Part shown: positions 1-13,063 of the stretch, in pieces
How positions within the stretch are numbered: the first letter of the stretch is position 1
Layout of the letters: each line of letters begins with the position of its first letter
NCBI GenBank assembly: GCA_011009095.1
Contig: VTPC01090434.1
Span: 218,480 to 282,479 of the forward strand
Direction of reading: 5' to 3'
Length of the DNA: 64,000 nucleotides
From: Ignelater luminosus
Taxonomy: Eukaryota; Arthropoda; Insecta; Coleoptera; Elateridae
Position numbers and translations under genes: made by a program
Notes under the pieces: generated by a model
Told to the model about the DNA's origin: nothing
Databases searched by the model: none
The model's input: the letters and a program-made list of their open reading frames with translations, nothing else

Positions 1-2989
1 TTTCACATAATGGAGATGAACTTGCAAATGCATCAGCTCCGTTATTGTTGTTGCATTATTTTAAAAAAATCTAAAAAGTATGGAAGTGTGATTAAAAAGC
101 TTTTACAAGCTAGAATAGAAATAACATATAAATAGATATAAACAAATATCTTAGTCTATATTGGCTGCTTTAATTCAAGATATTCTGAACAATATAAAAT
201 TAATTTCCTAACTATAATCCATAATCAACTTTATTTATTAAGAAACAATTACTATCCTATGAAACTTGAAGTGTTTACGTTTCCTTATCCACACAAAATA
301 ATGATTAGCTCTATAAATTTATTCCGCTTAACAACGTTGTTAATAGGAGTAAGAATACATTGAATGACGATCGTAAAATGCAGTTTGTCTGTTGTGTTCT
401 CTTTAAACTGTTTTCTTCTTATGACTTGTTGATGTGACACTTAACTTCATTAAAAAACACGTTTCATGACAGACGTTAATATTATTACTATTATTATTTT
501 TATCTATTTTGAAAAGCATTAACCCACACGCGCATAATAAGTTTCGCGTATACAATACACAATAATGATAATATTCTAAACCTAGGGGTGGTAAAACTAA
601 TACATAATACTACATCAGAAAGTCAATTCAAACACATACGACTATAATCTTCTGACTATAACACAGCATTAACTAACATTTCATTGAATATAAAACAGAA
701 TAAATCCATTGATTCTATTCTTCACTTAGAAACGAATCTCTTTAAAACTGTTTGAAGTACTTATAAGACCAACGTATAAAGAACTTAACAATGACTTATT
801 TCTTGGTATATTCTTACATTTCTATTATATTCATTATATTTGTTTTGTTATTTCTGTCTCTTTTTTCTTTTAAGTAGAAATTTACAGCTAAACTACTTAA
901 GAACGCAAGTTTATTCAATTCTTTATTTTTTATTATTTTCTTTTTTTTATTATTAACGGTAAAAATAAGAAACATAAAGTTTGTCCTACTAACTTTTTTT
1001 TTTGGATCAGTCGTTAATTATTTAAATAAAAATCTTCGTGATCATCATTAGCGTTTGTATTGAACTGTTTCTAAAGTAAATGATCCATCGGTTTTGAATC
1101 CAAACGAACATCTTGAGTATAATTGTAATTATTGAAACCGTTGTTTCTTAAACAACTTTGGAGGTCGTAAATTGTTTATACTGTTTTTCAATGTTCCCAA
1201 CATTTGTCTCGAAGTGGACGGTGTTATGTTGTGAAGAATGAATGAGAGCCGTCGTTACTTTCCTATCAAGAAGAAAAAAAAATTATAACGCGAAACAGAT
1301 TCAATTGTAATAATAACTATGAACATTTTCAGTATTATCACTATAATTTGAAATTAAAATGTTTAACTTTGTTACCATTAATAAACCAAGCTTAACATTT
1401 CTAAACAACAAACAAATAGACACTTCAAAAATAAATTTAAACATGCAACAATGATAACGATTGTCAAATAGAAACAGTTTAAACAATTAATCAGAAGTGC
1501 AGTATAATGCGATAAGATAATTTACATAAAATAACATTTGTTGTCAACTAATATCTTACATAACTGTCAGATAAACATGGTTATGGTCGAGTTTGCGACA
1601 AAGCTGTTGTCAATTTTACTTGCACAATGACTACATGTTAGGGTAATTTATTGATGATCCTATCCACACCATCGAAGAAATCAATTATTCATAGACAGGC
1701 AAATATATAAACAAATGAAATCATAAAAAATACCTAAAATGTATTTAAAATTAACCTTGTACTGTGAAGTAATAAATGATTCAAGTAGACTAGTTACAGT
1801 AAACAATTGAATTTTGCACAAAAAAAAACAAGAAAGTATAAAATAGGCAAGTTCATATTTCCGTTAAACAAGAAGACCACTAGGATAAAACTGAATGACA
1901 GCCAGATTGGATAAATGCAAAAAATGTGCAGGATATTCTTGAAATGAACAGAAGTATATCATCATGCAGCAGATTCCTGAAACGAAATAAAACTCAGATC
2001 AATTTCCTTATGTCCCAAACAGCACCGTTTCCAAGATAAAACTGTAATGTTCTTTTATTTTGTCTTCGAAAATTCTGTTTGATCATCCTGGTTTTAATTA
2101 ATTAATTAAAAAATAAATCCAACTCATTATCACACTAGTGAAAGATGAGCAGGTAAGTTTTCCTGTTTAGTTATGTTGTTGCTAGGATACAAACGAAACG
2201 TGTTTGTGAAAAGATTGTTATTTATTGAAGAGGTTGATAAATCAAGTTTGGCTAGAATAAAATACATAAAGCGAATCTACAGGGTGTCTAAATTTGATTG
2301 CCCAACACTTCATTAGCCAAAACCAATCAAGAAAAGAGAAAAAGCGTGTTAAATTACTAAAATAAGCTTATAGTTCGGAGATTGAGAGTAACAAGTCGAT
2401 CTAACAGCAAAATGCGCGAGCTGCAGTTGTACAATATTCAATTTACATATTTCTTATGCGCAGTGCTAAAAGTCCGGAGTTTGATTAAAGCAAAAATGTA
2501 CATGCTGATTACAAAATAAAAAAGTTCTTTTGCATTACTTTGATTTTAACTTGTTACAATAATCTATGAGTTGAATTTTTCTCCTGCAACACTATGCAGG
2601 GAAGAAGTTCTTGGTTCAGCATTTATCATTAATGGATCTATTTCAGATACCAGTAATGACAGTGTGGAAATAAGATATTTGTTTTAGACTTTACATTTTT
2701 ATAAATTTAGTTTAGATTAATAAAATAAAATAACTAAAACTGACTGCAGAATACTTAAATTGCTTTCTTGGAATTCTTTCCAATTTGTTTTTCTTCAACA
2801 GTTGTAAATGAGCTACCGCATTTGACTCGCATGTAATGGATTACATTTACACTCGGATGATTACAACACCCGCTTATCCTCCCCCTCCTCCTTAATTATT
2901 AAAAAAGCCAGAAAAATGCCAAGGAAATTTTCCAGTGAAGAACTGAACACTTGCAACATAATACTCAATACTTGGTTTTAAGGATTTTA
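1..2989. other. AT-rich DNA, no gene recognised
   Basis: No open frame here looks like protein. The sequence is AT-rich with short homopolymer runs. An ACAGGGTGT-type end motif at about 2281-2288 resembles the ends of short insect DNA transposons, but I found no partner end nearby. Confidence 0.6.
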
Positions 2990-3480
2990 TTCTCGTACCT
3001 TCCTCCTGTTGTCTCACTTCTTCTGCTTTTTCTTCACTTCTCTTCTTTCCCTTATCTCTGTCCCTGTTTCTTCTTTTGGTCCTAAGATTGATCAACAAAG
3101 GGATTATTTTCGTTTTGTTTACCTTCTTCTTCATTTGTTTTCTACCCCTTTGTCTTACTCTAGCTGTTCTGTGTTTTGTATTCCGTTTTTTGGCTTATTC
3201 ATATCATTTCATTCTATTTTTATCTTTTTCTTTTCCTTTTTAGTTTACTCTCGGTTTGTCTTTTCCATCGTACCACCTGAACCCTCATATCTGATTTTAA
3301 GTCTGATTTAACTTCCATCTTTATGATACCATCTTCTTATTTTTTTTTCTACTGATTATTTAGAATCCATTTTTTTCTTTTGTTTTTTATTTTTCTATGT
3401 CATCTTCTAAATGTACAATTTGTGTCTCTACCTTGTCTGTTTTTCTTGATTCTTACTTATCCACGCTCTTCCGTTGTGTG
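2990..3480. other. Strand-asymmetric pyrimidine-rich tract
   Basis: For about 490 bases the plus strand is dominated by T and C, so the minus strand is rich in A and G. This composition removes stop codons and leaves two opposed open frames of 80-100 codons. The plus one is Phe/Ser-rich and hydrophobic; the minus one is Lys/Glu/Arg-rich. Both are what composition alone would give. The tract could be an untranslated or low-complexity part of a retroelement whose sense strand is minus, but I see no recognisable domain. Confidence 0.45.
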
Positions 3481-6400
3481 TTTTAACTGACTATGACTTG
3501 ACCATGGGTAATATCCTGACTGTGGTTCACTATCGAATTTAGTCGCTCAAGGCTTTATTTAAAGAATCAGAAAACATTCCGACTAAAATAGTTACTTTCT
3601 CAAAATACTAGATATAGTGTGTAAATTAATACAAAAGGGATCTAATTCATCATCAGCTATCACCAACTACTCTTTGATACGCAAATTAAAGGTTTCAAAT
3701 GGTAGAGGCAAATTAGAAGAACTTTTTAGCCTTTCTTAACTTATATCTTATCAATGCTTGTGTTCAGCAGCAAGTAGCAAGTAGTATTTGCAGCATAAGC
3801 TTTCCAGACGGTTGGCAACACCAATCAGTGTGGCATTTGCTAGCAGCATTTTCCACAGCATATTAAAAAGTGCTTTTGTATTTGAGGTTAGGTATGAGTT
3901 GATGTTTATACAATAGAAATTAGAAAAGCATTACTAATGATAAAATAAAAAAAATTATTAAAAAAATAGAATATAGTTATCAACGAAGACGGGGAAGTGT
4001 GAACAGAATAACAAACCGACTGATTTTTTGAAGATTACTTGAAAATATAGTTGTCCAAAAGCAAGAAAACGGTTATTGGCAGCGTCTAATCATTGCTGCT
4101 GATAGCGCGTCAGCAGGATTACTGTCCATAGACAAAAGCACAATGTCATCTGCATTTCAGCGAATTTTAGATATTCAAAACGGTTTATCTTTTGGTGTTT
4201 CTTAATATGAAAATTTCAGTGTAATTCATCGTAAATCTTTTTAGAAATAGACTGGAAAACCTGAAAAAGTCAGAGAATTTAATTGTTTGATATTACTGGG
4301 TATATTAGTATCGTAGTAGTACATTAACGACATAAAAAGAGTGTGGCAGTTGTACTATTGACCTTAACAGATGCCTTCTTCACTCCTTTTAATGAGATTA
4401 AATGTGACATGCTAACAAAAATTAAAACAAAATTTTCTAAATTAAGTAAAATACTAACATAATGTTAAAAAATTTAAAACAGCAATAGCAATAGCAACAG
4501 CAATATTTATTACTTCCATGTCGTTGCTTTAGTCCTTATTATTATTATGATTTTTTCGATTTTCGACTTTGTTTTGTTCTCTGATTGAAAATAATAATTA
4601 CATTTAAAACTGCTGTGATTCCGTGATATTATTATGAGTTTAACTTATTCACGAAGTGTCCAAATGGCTAAAAGATTAACTTTGAATAGTTTATGTTTTA
4701 AATACGTGGTACTATCTTAGACAAAATTCAAATTCCGCTATACTTTGTGTTTTTAGATATTGTATATTTTCTTGATAAAATACAGGAAAATGCTTATACA
4801 TATATTTTGTGATTAGAAAATAAAAATCCCATGTTTATAGGCAACCAAAGTAACACAATAATGTGGGAACGTAGAGATTTTAAAGCACAAAACAAATTTC
4901 CTCAAGAAAACTCGATCATTGTAAAATCTTAAAGCATCTTGTTTTTAACATTTTTTTCATCATGAATACATATAATAGAAGGATAATTTTAAATGCTATT
5001 GTAACTTAAGTCACATTATTATTTACGGAGAGTATAAGGTGGAAAATGTTTGTGTTAAAGGTGGCTGGGTGTTAATGTGTGTTCTCGTCCGGTTTATTAT
5101 TACAGATCGTGCTTTTTACTTGGTCTTGTAGTTAGACATGCTTGAGTTTATTTTAATAGCGGACCCTTAAAAGTACAAAGCGATCGACAGATTTTTGTAT
5201 TTGTTTATATTGACGCTAAATATTCTTTTCCTTTTGTGTTATTTTATTATTCAAGTCGCATGTGATTATGTCTATTGTTATTATAATTATTACAACTACC
5301 ATGTGTTAAAATAAAATTTTTATTTTTTTAACATGTATTTCAATATAAATGACCTTAATTTTCCGTTTCTTGTCGGTATTTTAATATAAGAGCTTTGAAG
5401 TATCTTCGCAATTAATTTTTTAATTATAATAACCTAACTAAAACAGTAATTTACAAGGGTATTATTAATTCATTCGAGACAATTATCTGATTCGTTTATA
5501 CGCCCGGTACGATTTTCAAACCGGTGGTGGTGAGGTAATAATACAGTAATTTGTTTATTCACTTATGATATTTTTTCCATTTTAGTTATTAACTCACCAT
5601 CGGTGTTTAATAAATAAGCAGAAAAGTCATTATTAGGTTATTACAAAGCGATAATTACTTCCTTAATGACATTTTACAATGCCGCCACTAATTCCATTAT
5701 ATTTACCAAAGTCAATTGTTCTTGTATAAGCGCAAAAAGAAAAAGAAATAAACATAAACGCATCTACATTAAATTGGTGTTAAATATAAAATGAATTAAG
5801 ATGACAAGGTCTACGAACTGCAAAATAAGTCCCACTATTACTACTATTGTTTGATCATTCACACCTCTTTAATTACCAATTAGTATTAAAGATAACCGAA
5901 GAACACAATACTAGATTTTAATTAGCAAATTTAATTGCTATAATAATTTTGTTAGATGACCATTAATGTTATTCTTAAGTAATGAAGTCGTTATCCTTCT
6001 ATTTACTTTATTCGCCTCTTCATCTGTAGAAAACCGACTTTTTACAGCACCAAGTAAACGTTGTTTGCTTCCTAAACACTTTACTATAAGTTCAATGTCT
6101 GTAACACATACAGGGCGTTAGATAATTAATTTTAAATGCGGTTCGTTATGTAACGTATGACACTCTGAAAACATGAATTCCGGCGTTAAACCTAATATCA
6201 GTGAAATCTTCTTGATAACTTTTCTAACTAACCAATAAACTCGAAATATTGGATGTTATTTACAATTGTACTTCAAGGTAGCAACAACATCAGATAAAAG
6301 TGAGACTTAAAAGGAGTTGAACATCAATTAAGCATATCACCAAGCAATGAATCTATCGTTAACAAGAGTTTTGTAAGTACCTACACGGCAACAAGCTGAA

Positions 6401-7541
6401 TAATGGAGATGTTAATTAATACACTAATGTTGCCATCGAAGAACACACTTTTCTTTCGCGAACATAACAAGAGAGACATCGCAAGTTAATCTTCAGAAAA
6501 ATTACTATAAGCAGGTGAAAAAGAACATTAATTAAGTTTGTTGTACATTTGTCTCCACTATTTTTAGTAACAGACTGACAACCATGAATCTTTCCAAATA
6601 ATTGACCTGCGGTTGGGAATTTCTTACAATAACAATTCTAATCCCATTTGATTCCAAAAGTTACCATGTTGAAAAAGTCTGACTGGCCTATATTATTTAG
6701 ACTCCTAGCACATTAACTTGCAGAACACATAAACTTAATTAGAAATATCAAGAAAAATCAAAAGAAGTCATAGAAAGTCATTAAAGGTCAAACGAACTCC
6801 AAGAAAGTCTAAAGTTGGATAGGAAACCAATGTAGAAAATCTGAAAACAAGTCTGAATATTGAGTTGCTGACACCAAACCAAAGAAAAACCGTTTGAACA
6901 AAAGATTATTTATCAGCGATTGTAGGATCAAGTTCATCAGAGTTAATGTGTAACGTTAAGTTGTAAGGCTACTAGTGAAACTACAGTAGCAACCAATTAA
7001 AATGCACAATTACAATAGAAATTGAGTAAAGATGCCCAAAATCTACACTTATGAACGGTACAGTAAGTCTCCAGACAAATATATTAAAAAAAGAGCTCAA
7101 GAGACGTATAAAAACAGGAAGGAAAAGAAATTTTAAAATAGAAACATTAATCTTTTTATCTTCATTTCTTTTTTCATTAAAGTATGTAGAGCAAACTTCT
7201 CTTGCACTATAGTAGATACCAACCTATTTACTAGTTTCAGACGACTTTTTTACAAGACCTTTTAAGACCCTAGGGGAATGGTGACTCCCAGGTTGAAAAA
7301 TGTCGCCAAAGATGTATTCACATCATCCTAGATGAATTAAAACTTTCTCATTCTTAAAGGGCATTCATATCATGTTATAAGTTTTTTAATACGACAACCC
7401 TAACTGTCGAAGAGTACACGTCTAGAAAATTTATTTTTATAGTACGATCAAGCATCCTAGAGTAGTATCTTACATGGAGGCTTAGCTGCACCTAAAGTCT
7501 CTTTCTTAAAGTTGCGTAGTCGATGCAGTTAGGGCAGACGT
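3481..7541. other. AT-rich DNA, no gene recognised
   Basis: No supported gene. The only structured item is a short CAATAG-type run at 4480-4505. The rest is AT-rich with frequent stops in all frames. Confidence 0.6.
4480..4505. repeat. Short degenerate CAATAG/CAACAG microsatellite
   Basis: About four hexamer units of the type AGCAAT/AGCAAC lie head to tail. It is too short and impure to be more than a minor simple repeat. Confidence 0.6.
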
Positions 7542-7549
7542 ATATTAGT
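7542..7549. repeat. Left 8-bp target-site duplication of hAT-like element
   Basis: ATATTAGT directly precedes the CAGTGG end and is repeated exactly at 8696-8703, just outside the opposite end. Confidence 0.85.
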
Positions 7550-7699
7550 CAGTGGTGGCTCGTGGTATTGTGCGGTGGTAGAGCCACGGCTTTGCGGTTC
7601 AATGTACGGGGGTTCTTTTATTTTGATTTCTTCTTCCAAAGAAAAGGTATGAAAAGATATTTTTAAAAGCTCACGTATTGCGTTCATATTGCACTTCAC

Positions 7700-7746
7700 A
7701 TTCACCCTTCACCTCAAGTTTCAAAACGGGCGTAGCGTAAATAATA
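7700..7746. repeat. Left copy of ~47-bp direct repeat flanking nested LINE
   Basis: It pairs with 8296-8342 at equal length with about five mismatches by eye. Both contain CAAGTTTCAAAACGG and CGTAGCGTAA. It is read as the target-site duplication of the LINE insertion. Confidence 0.75.
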
Positions 7747-8295
7747 ACCGTTTTTCGATTATTGTAGCTCTGTCTTCTTTATGATGGGCGAGACTCGGCT
7801 ACAGAGGCTGCAAAGGCTACAAAATCGCGGAATGCGTGCCATTACAAGGTCTAATAGATATACACCAATTGAACGCGTACATAGTACTTTGAATTTCATA
7901 TCGGTACGACGAAGAACTATTCAAAATCTTCTAATTTTTATTTATAAGGTTATTAAGAAAAAAGCAATGATGTTTTTATACCAAATAATGAAATACATCA
8001 GCACGGAACTAGAACGGCTACAGATTATCAAATAATATATGTTAGCAACAAAACTACATGCGAATCAATTTTTGAAAAAACGGATTCAGATATCAAAAGG
8101 TTTCCAGATGCAACACGAAATGCACCCAATGTTAAACAGTTTAGAAATAACATTAAAAACCTCGACTGTGATATGCTTTAATGGCTACGTCTTTAATGTC
8201 ATCACTGTAAATGTTTAATGTATTCCAATTGTTATTAATGTGTACAATATTTTACTGATTTACTTTTAATTTTATATTTATTTTTATTATTATAT
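7747..8295 (+). mobile_element. 5'-truncated LINE insertion nested in hAT-like element
   Basis: About 549 bp are bounded by a ~47-bp imperfect direct repeat (7700-7746 and 8296-8342). The inserted segment starts inside RT-tail coding sequence and ends in an AT-rich 3' region (TTTTATTTTTATTATTATAT). This is the pattern of target-primed reverse transcription: a 5'-truncated copy with a long target duplication. The flanking duplicated sequence belongs to the hAT-like element, so the LINE inserted after that element. Confidence 0.75.
7748..8181 (+). pseudogene. C-terminal fragment of LINE reverse transcriptase (frameshifted)
   Basis: This encodes only the tail of a non-LTR retrotransposon ORF2, after the RT catalytic core. 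One frame begins at 7748 with FFDYCSSVFF and continues through LQRLQRLQNRGMRAI, the usual 'LQ.LQN.gmRaI' thumb/tail motif of Jockey/CR1/L2-type elements, then RYTPIERVHSTLNFISVRRR. The frame is lost near 7990-8040. A second frame carries the end, with NVKQFRNNIKNLDCDML and then a stop at 8179-8181. No RNase H domain is seen. The fragment cannot produce a working enzyme. The clade is not certain. Confidence 0.75.
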
Positions 8296-8342
8296 ATTCA
8301 CACTTTACGTCAAGTTTCAAAACGGTCGTAGCGTAACTAATA
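8296..8342. repeat. Right copy of ~47-bp direct repeat flanking nested LINE
   Basis: This partner of 7700-7746 lies directly after the AT-rich 3' end of the LINE fragment. Confidence 0.75.
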
Positions 8343-8695
8343 CAACGCACCCGCACCATGTATCGATGGTAACTGCAGGAACCACTTGTGGTTTGGCTCA
8401 ACCGTTTCGCTAACTCCGAACACCCTCCCTCAACCGCCAGCCGCGCTGAAGTCTATAGCCGCTTAAAAGCATTCGAGCCACACTTTGACTGGCACCAAAC
8501 TTTTATTTTTATCATTTTGTACGTGCGGTATTCATTTGTTCAGTATATTTATATTTATAAAATAACAATTTTTAATTTTTTAGTTTCTGGTCAAGGAGAA
8601 ACTTTTAAGAGTATAAATTATTTTTTTCAAATTGGAAAATAAAATGTCTGTGGTGGTGTCATGGCTCCTTGGCTCCTTATAACGGGCCGCCACTG

Positions 8696-8703
8696 ATATT
8701 AGT
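8696..8703. repeat. Right 8-bp target-site duplication of hAT-like element
   Basis: This is an exact copy of 7542-7549, immediately outside the right terminal inverted repeat. Confidence 0.85.
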
Positions 8704-10170
8704 GTAGATAAGCTGGTAGCTAAAAAAATATGATGCTAACAGGAAAAGCTTTTGAATTTTACAAAATCAATTTACTTAGTTTCTATAAAGCGGGTGCATT
8801 TCTATATAAGGCTACTTCTTACTTTTCTGAAACAAACTTTTTAGGACTACAATAATTTCAACCCAAGAGCAATTTTCCTCTCCTAGAATTCTACGAAACA
8901 TGCTGTTGCTGTCTGTTACTAGCTTTAATCCTGATTGTATTCATCTGCAAATCCTTGGTTATATTTGTTTTGTGTTAATCTAAATTTGCCGATCCTAGGG
9001 TATAAGCCGTCCGTGTGCAAGACTATATTCGCCGCCCCTTTCTAGTTTTCAAATGTCAGTTGTTAACGTATCGAAAGTTTTAACACAATTTTCGATATTT
9101 AATCTTTATGTACCACATTAATCTAATTTGAATCATTAGTATAAACTTTATTTAACATACTTATTGAGCACAGAACTATTAATTTAAAGTAATGGTCGAT
9201 TCTCCTTAATGGTGCGTAGTCTTCTTCTAACGCTCTCGGACGGTGGCAAAATTTATTTCTGCTAACGTTTAAAAAATTCTACGCCTTAATTGCTTTTCAT
9301 TTTGAGCTTCTTATCCGTTATCATAAACTTTCCTCAACAGAATTGTTCAATAATCCTTAAAGGGTTATCGTTTTTAGGCCCAAAAGAAATATTTTTCTCT
9401 GGCGTACTGGTATGATGCCAAATTTGGCCAAGACATTGTATAATCCTGAGGATGACATATGTTAAAGAAATTCGAAAAACGGGTGTAACCTTCCTTATTT
9501 AATTAATCCCTAACTCGCCCTACATACTGTCGAAAAATCCCAGCTGTTAAAATTGCGCACCACACTAATACTAGTAATGGTGGGGAAGCTAAAGCCCAGC
9601 AAATAGGCCTTTTATGCCCCTTTCTAATAACACTGCGCCATGCTCTCAACCATTTCTACTACTATCAACTATTCTTTCCTCTGTTCTCTGCTCGAACGTA
9701 CCTTATTCCGGTACGAAAGTGAGGATCTCAGTCTAGGCTAGAGAGCTCAACTCCTCCCTTACAGTAACTTGAAACCTTAAACCTCAGCCTCTTATAACCC
9801 TCACATTCTCGCAGAAAGTAGAAGGCGTTTAATCGCCATTCTCACATATAGGGCGTATTAAAATTTTGATTTTTTCTCAACACATTTTTTTATTTTGTTT
9901 AGTTCAATTTAAGAAAAGTCTTCAGTTAGCTGCAGAGATGAGTATAGTTCAAGAAATTTCTATTAAGTATACTTCTGACTTTATTGCAGACACTATTTGA
10001 TTTTAAGTTTTCCCAGTAGGCCAGTACTGCTATATTTCTTTTTAAGTAAGACCTTCTACGTAGCTAATTTAGGTATAGTTTGCAGTTACAATATTATTCC
10101 ATGTATTTTTATGTAAGAATTCTACTTTAGTCCGGTATGTACTGAAGATACGAACAAATGTGTAGCTCGA
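8704..10170. other. No gene; less AT-rich patch at 9540-9845
   Basis: Most of the stretch shows nothing. Between about 9540 and 9845 the composition becomes less AT-rich. One plus frame stays open for over 50 codons (containing ALNHFYYYQLFF) and ends at a TGA near 9721. It may be the 3' part of a LINE, since an RT scrap follows at 10171, but I cannot place it in a domain. Confidence 0.4.
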
Positions 10171-10281
10171 GCTACTTGCACATTATCAGGTATTCAAGGT
10201 ACTTCAGCAGGCGTCCCTCAAGGCAGCATCCTGAGACCTTTGTTATTTAACCTGTACATATTTGAAAAGGCCCAGACTTGA
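10171..10281 (+). pseudogene. LINE reverse transcriptase scrap (GVPQGS motif)
   Basis: A 36-codon frame ending in TGA contains SAGVPQGSILRPLLFNLY. This is RT motif B of Jockey-type non-LTR elements, where AGVPQGSvLgPlLFNlY is highly conserved. The YADD motif that should follow about 25 residues later is absent, because the frame stops first. Nothing RT-like is seen directly upstream. It is a relic of a plus-strand LINE and is not functional. Confidence 0.7.
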
Positions 10282-13063
10282 AAGGTGGATATATACAAAA
10301 TAAAATAACACCGAAACTGTCAGAATTGGAGCATTTTAACGTGATATCTTATGAAAAACAATGAACGAGATACATATAAAAAATGTTAAAATATATAAAG
10401 TGTGTCTTTGTGTAGAAACAAAGCTTTGGGTAGGTTTCTTTGTGAAACACCAGGTATAGTTAAAAACAAATTCTTAAAATGTAGATAATAATTAGCCAGT
10501 AGAACTAAAGGGACTTAATGATAGTTTTGATATTTACAATAAAAAAATTGTAAACTTGTGAAACTAATATTAAACATAACACCTCGTCGAGTCCAAAATC
10601 TTTGAATGCAGCTTTTTACTATCTCACAATTCATGTACTTGTGTACGTGTCTTCGTTTATTTTTATTTTACTTAAAACAAACAAAGGTTGTTTCTGCACA
10701 ATTCCTATCTAGATGGTATCTCTCTAAATAACTACAGAGGACAGAGTTTAGATATTTTAGGTCTTGACCATTTGAACAATCGCGTCAAACAAAATTGATC
10801 AAAATAATTATTATTACAAATATGTTCGTTTAGTAATCAGAAATCCGATATTTAAGTTCGTTAGTGTTATTTAAAAACACCCCGTAATGGATCCTGTAAT
10901 AAAAAGTGAACTATTTTATAATGGCAGTAAAGGCAATAAAGGTATCAAGAAAGAGAATAATTGTATATAAAGAAATGTATTACATACAGGGTGTACGAAA
11001 TTCACTATAAATACTTACATCCACAAAAAAATTAAATTATATGTTACTAACCTGCTTTTCGGCAGGTGAGAATAAAAACTCTAAGACCTTTGTTTCCTTT
11101 TTTTCTTATTTTCAAAATCTTTTAGATGTAAAATTCCGTTGATACTACTTTGAAATATTATTAAATTATTGCCCTTCGTGGTTTTTGGATACACGTTTTA
11201 AGCATCCAAAATGGCATTATTATATGCTCTAGTTTGCTTGTATTTTACATTAGCATTGCAGAAGTTAATAATAATAATTTGTTACTGTTCCTTTCTTGAC
11301 ATCTTCAAAAGTTACCAAAGGTTATCAAGTGAATTATGTGCAGTCAATCTTTCATAGTGCCGTTAATAACTTAGATCTAATATCATTAAATGTAGAATAC
11401 CCTGTAGATTAAGTGGTTTTTGATAATGTTCTGAAAATACGAGATTCTAAAAATATAATTTTTTTTATTATTGCATTTGCAGTGTTGGCGCAAAAATCTA
11501 TTTTTTCTATTAATCTAGTTAGAAAATTTACACTTTTTTTACTAATTATAAGTTCACATCACGTATAATGATCTGCACTAGACTACCTAATTTACCTGCA
11601 AATTACAGGTACTCCGATGAACATTTTGGTGCCTATACTAAAAAGTGAAATTAAATGATTTTGTTATTTTATTTATAACACAATTACAGTATCTACTGAA
11701 GCTGCGAGATATGTAGAAGGTAAATTGAAAAATAATAAGGATTCCATTCCATACTAATAATAGTACCAGTAACATCAAAAAAAGTACCTAAATTAAGCAA
11801 AAACTTGATAAAAATCACAAAGAAATTTAAAATGAGGATTCTACTTTTTTTTATTGACAATTTACTCGATTCTAATACAAATTAACCGAAATTGTTAGCA
11901 TAATATTGTATCATTTAATAGTATTTTGATTAAAGAAAAAAAAAGGACAAAAAAGAAGCTTTTGATTAATGTTATTTTTTCAAGCCACAAAATAATAAAA
12001 TTAATATTAGATATATTTTTTCATCTGACTGTACCAGCTTTGCTGCTGTTACTAATGCTCCTCCCACGTAAGAAGATGACTTGAAATTTTGAATTTATTT
12101 ATTTACTTAGGCCTTGAATATTTTGATTTCATTCGTGGTCTTCTACTGACTCAACTCTTTAAGACAATATTTTTTTAGCTCTTAAGGTTTGATGTGGACA
12201 TTACAAACTCTCAACAATTAAATACATTGTTACTTCTACCTCTATGTTTAACAGTTGTATGCTATACACACTGTCAGAAGAAGGAAAAAATATACACGGA
12301 GTATATTCCTTTGACGTAGTTATGCGAAGAGCACTTGCATTAAATTTTATACAATCCTCATTTACCAACGTAACGGAAGTTATTTCTATTAGTTAGAAAT
12401 GCTTTGGAAAAAAAATTACCAACGTTGATTTCATTTCGAATTAAAAATAAAGAGCCTTAGCTACACATTAGTGCATTGCTCTTTTAAGAAGCTTCTTATA
12501 AATCCTGTATGTAACGTGCTATTATTAATAAATATCTGTAATAACCGAGTTGATTAAAAATAATAATAATAAATATAGAAAATACTAACTATTATTAATT
12601 TATGTATTAGTTTTCATTATAAAGATTTATGACAACACATATTTAGCGTATAGTTCCTTGTCACACCTTAAAAAGGATTGCATTAAGCGTTTCTCATTTA
12701 CAACCATCTAGTTGCAATCGTATCTGAATTGCAATAATTTTCTAATAAAGAAAGATGTCGTTCAAACGTAACACATTTATTAAACTTCGACTGCATAATT
12801 ATTTAAATCAAATAAGTAATTAATTCTAAATAGCAAATTTAATTGTTAATTATTTACTGGCTTTTAATGTAAATCACGATTGAAAACTCACAGATAACAT
12901 ACGCTGAAGGACTTCTTACAATACAAGATAATGAAGCTGTTGAAACTCCGCATATAATATCGTACGTATAACTTCCATCTTAAGTATTACGAGAATACAC
13001 AAAGAAATCAGAGAATAGCCATTAAGGCAAAGTTAATAATGAGAATAAAAAGGGAAAATGTCT
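10282..13063. other. AT-rich DNA; possible short transposon at 10986-11406
   Basis: No coding sequence is recognised. The only structural signal is an ACAGGGT-type inverted end pair (see the repeat entry). A small perfect stem, CCTGC/GCAGG, lies at 11051-11066. Confidence 0.5.
10986..11406. repeat. Candidate short DNA element with ACAGGGT inverted ends
   Basis: ACAGGGTGTAC at 10986 is matched in inverse orientation by GAATACCCTGT ending near 11405. This gives roughly 9 of 11 matching terminal bases across about 420 bp. ACAGGGTGT ends are common in short insect DNA transposons. No convincing target duplication is visible, so the boundaries and the call itself are weak. Confidence 0.3.

Larger units (their letters stand above)
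7550..8695. mobile_element. hAT-like DNA transposon, non-autonomous, containing a nested LINE
   Basis: The element begins CAGTGGTGGCTCGT and ends with the inverted form of CAGTGGCGGCCCGT, 12 of 14 matching. It is flanked by a perfect 8-bp direct repeat, ATATTAGT, at 7542-7549 and 8696-8703. An 8-bp target duplication with short CAGTGG-type ends is the hallmark of the hAT superfamily. No transposase is present, so it would have moved in trans. Without the LINE insertion (7747-8295) and its duplicated target, the original element would be about 550 bp. The remaining interior has a more GC-rich right half near 8340-8490. The superfamily call is fairly secure; the family is not identified. Confidence 0.85.

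Noticed and set aside
1301..1486. 61-codon minus open frame
   Set aside because: Composition follows AT-rich DNA, with no domain and no supporting signals. The same holds for most 60-100-codon frames in the window.
3009..3311. 100-codon plus open frame rich in Phe and Ser
   Set aside because: It is explained by the pyrimidine-rich tract, which removes stops; the opposite strand is open for the same reason.
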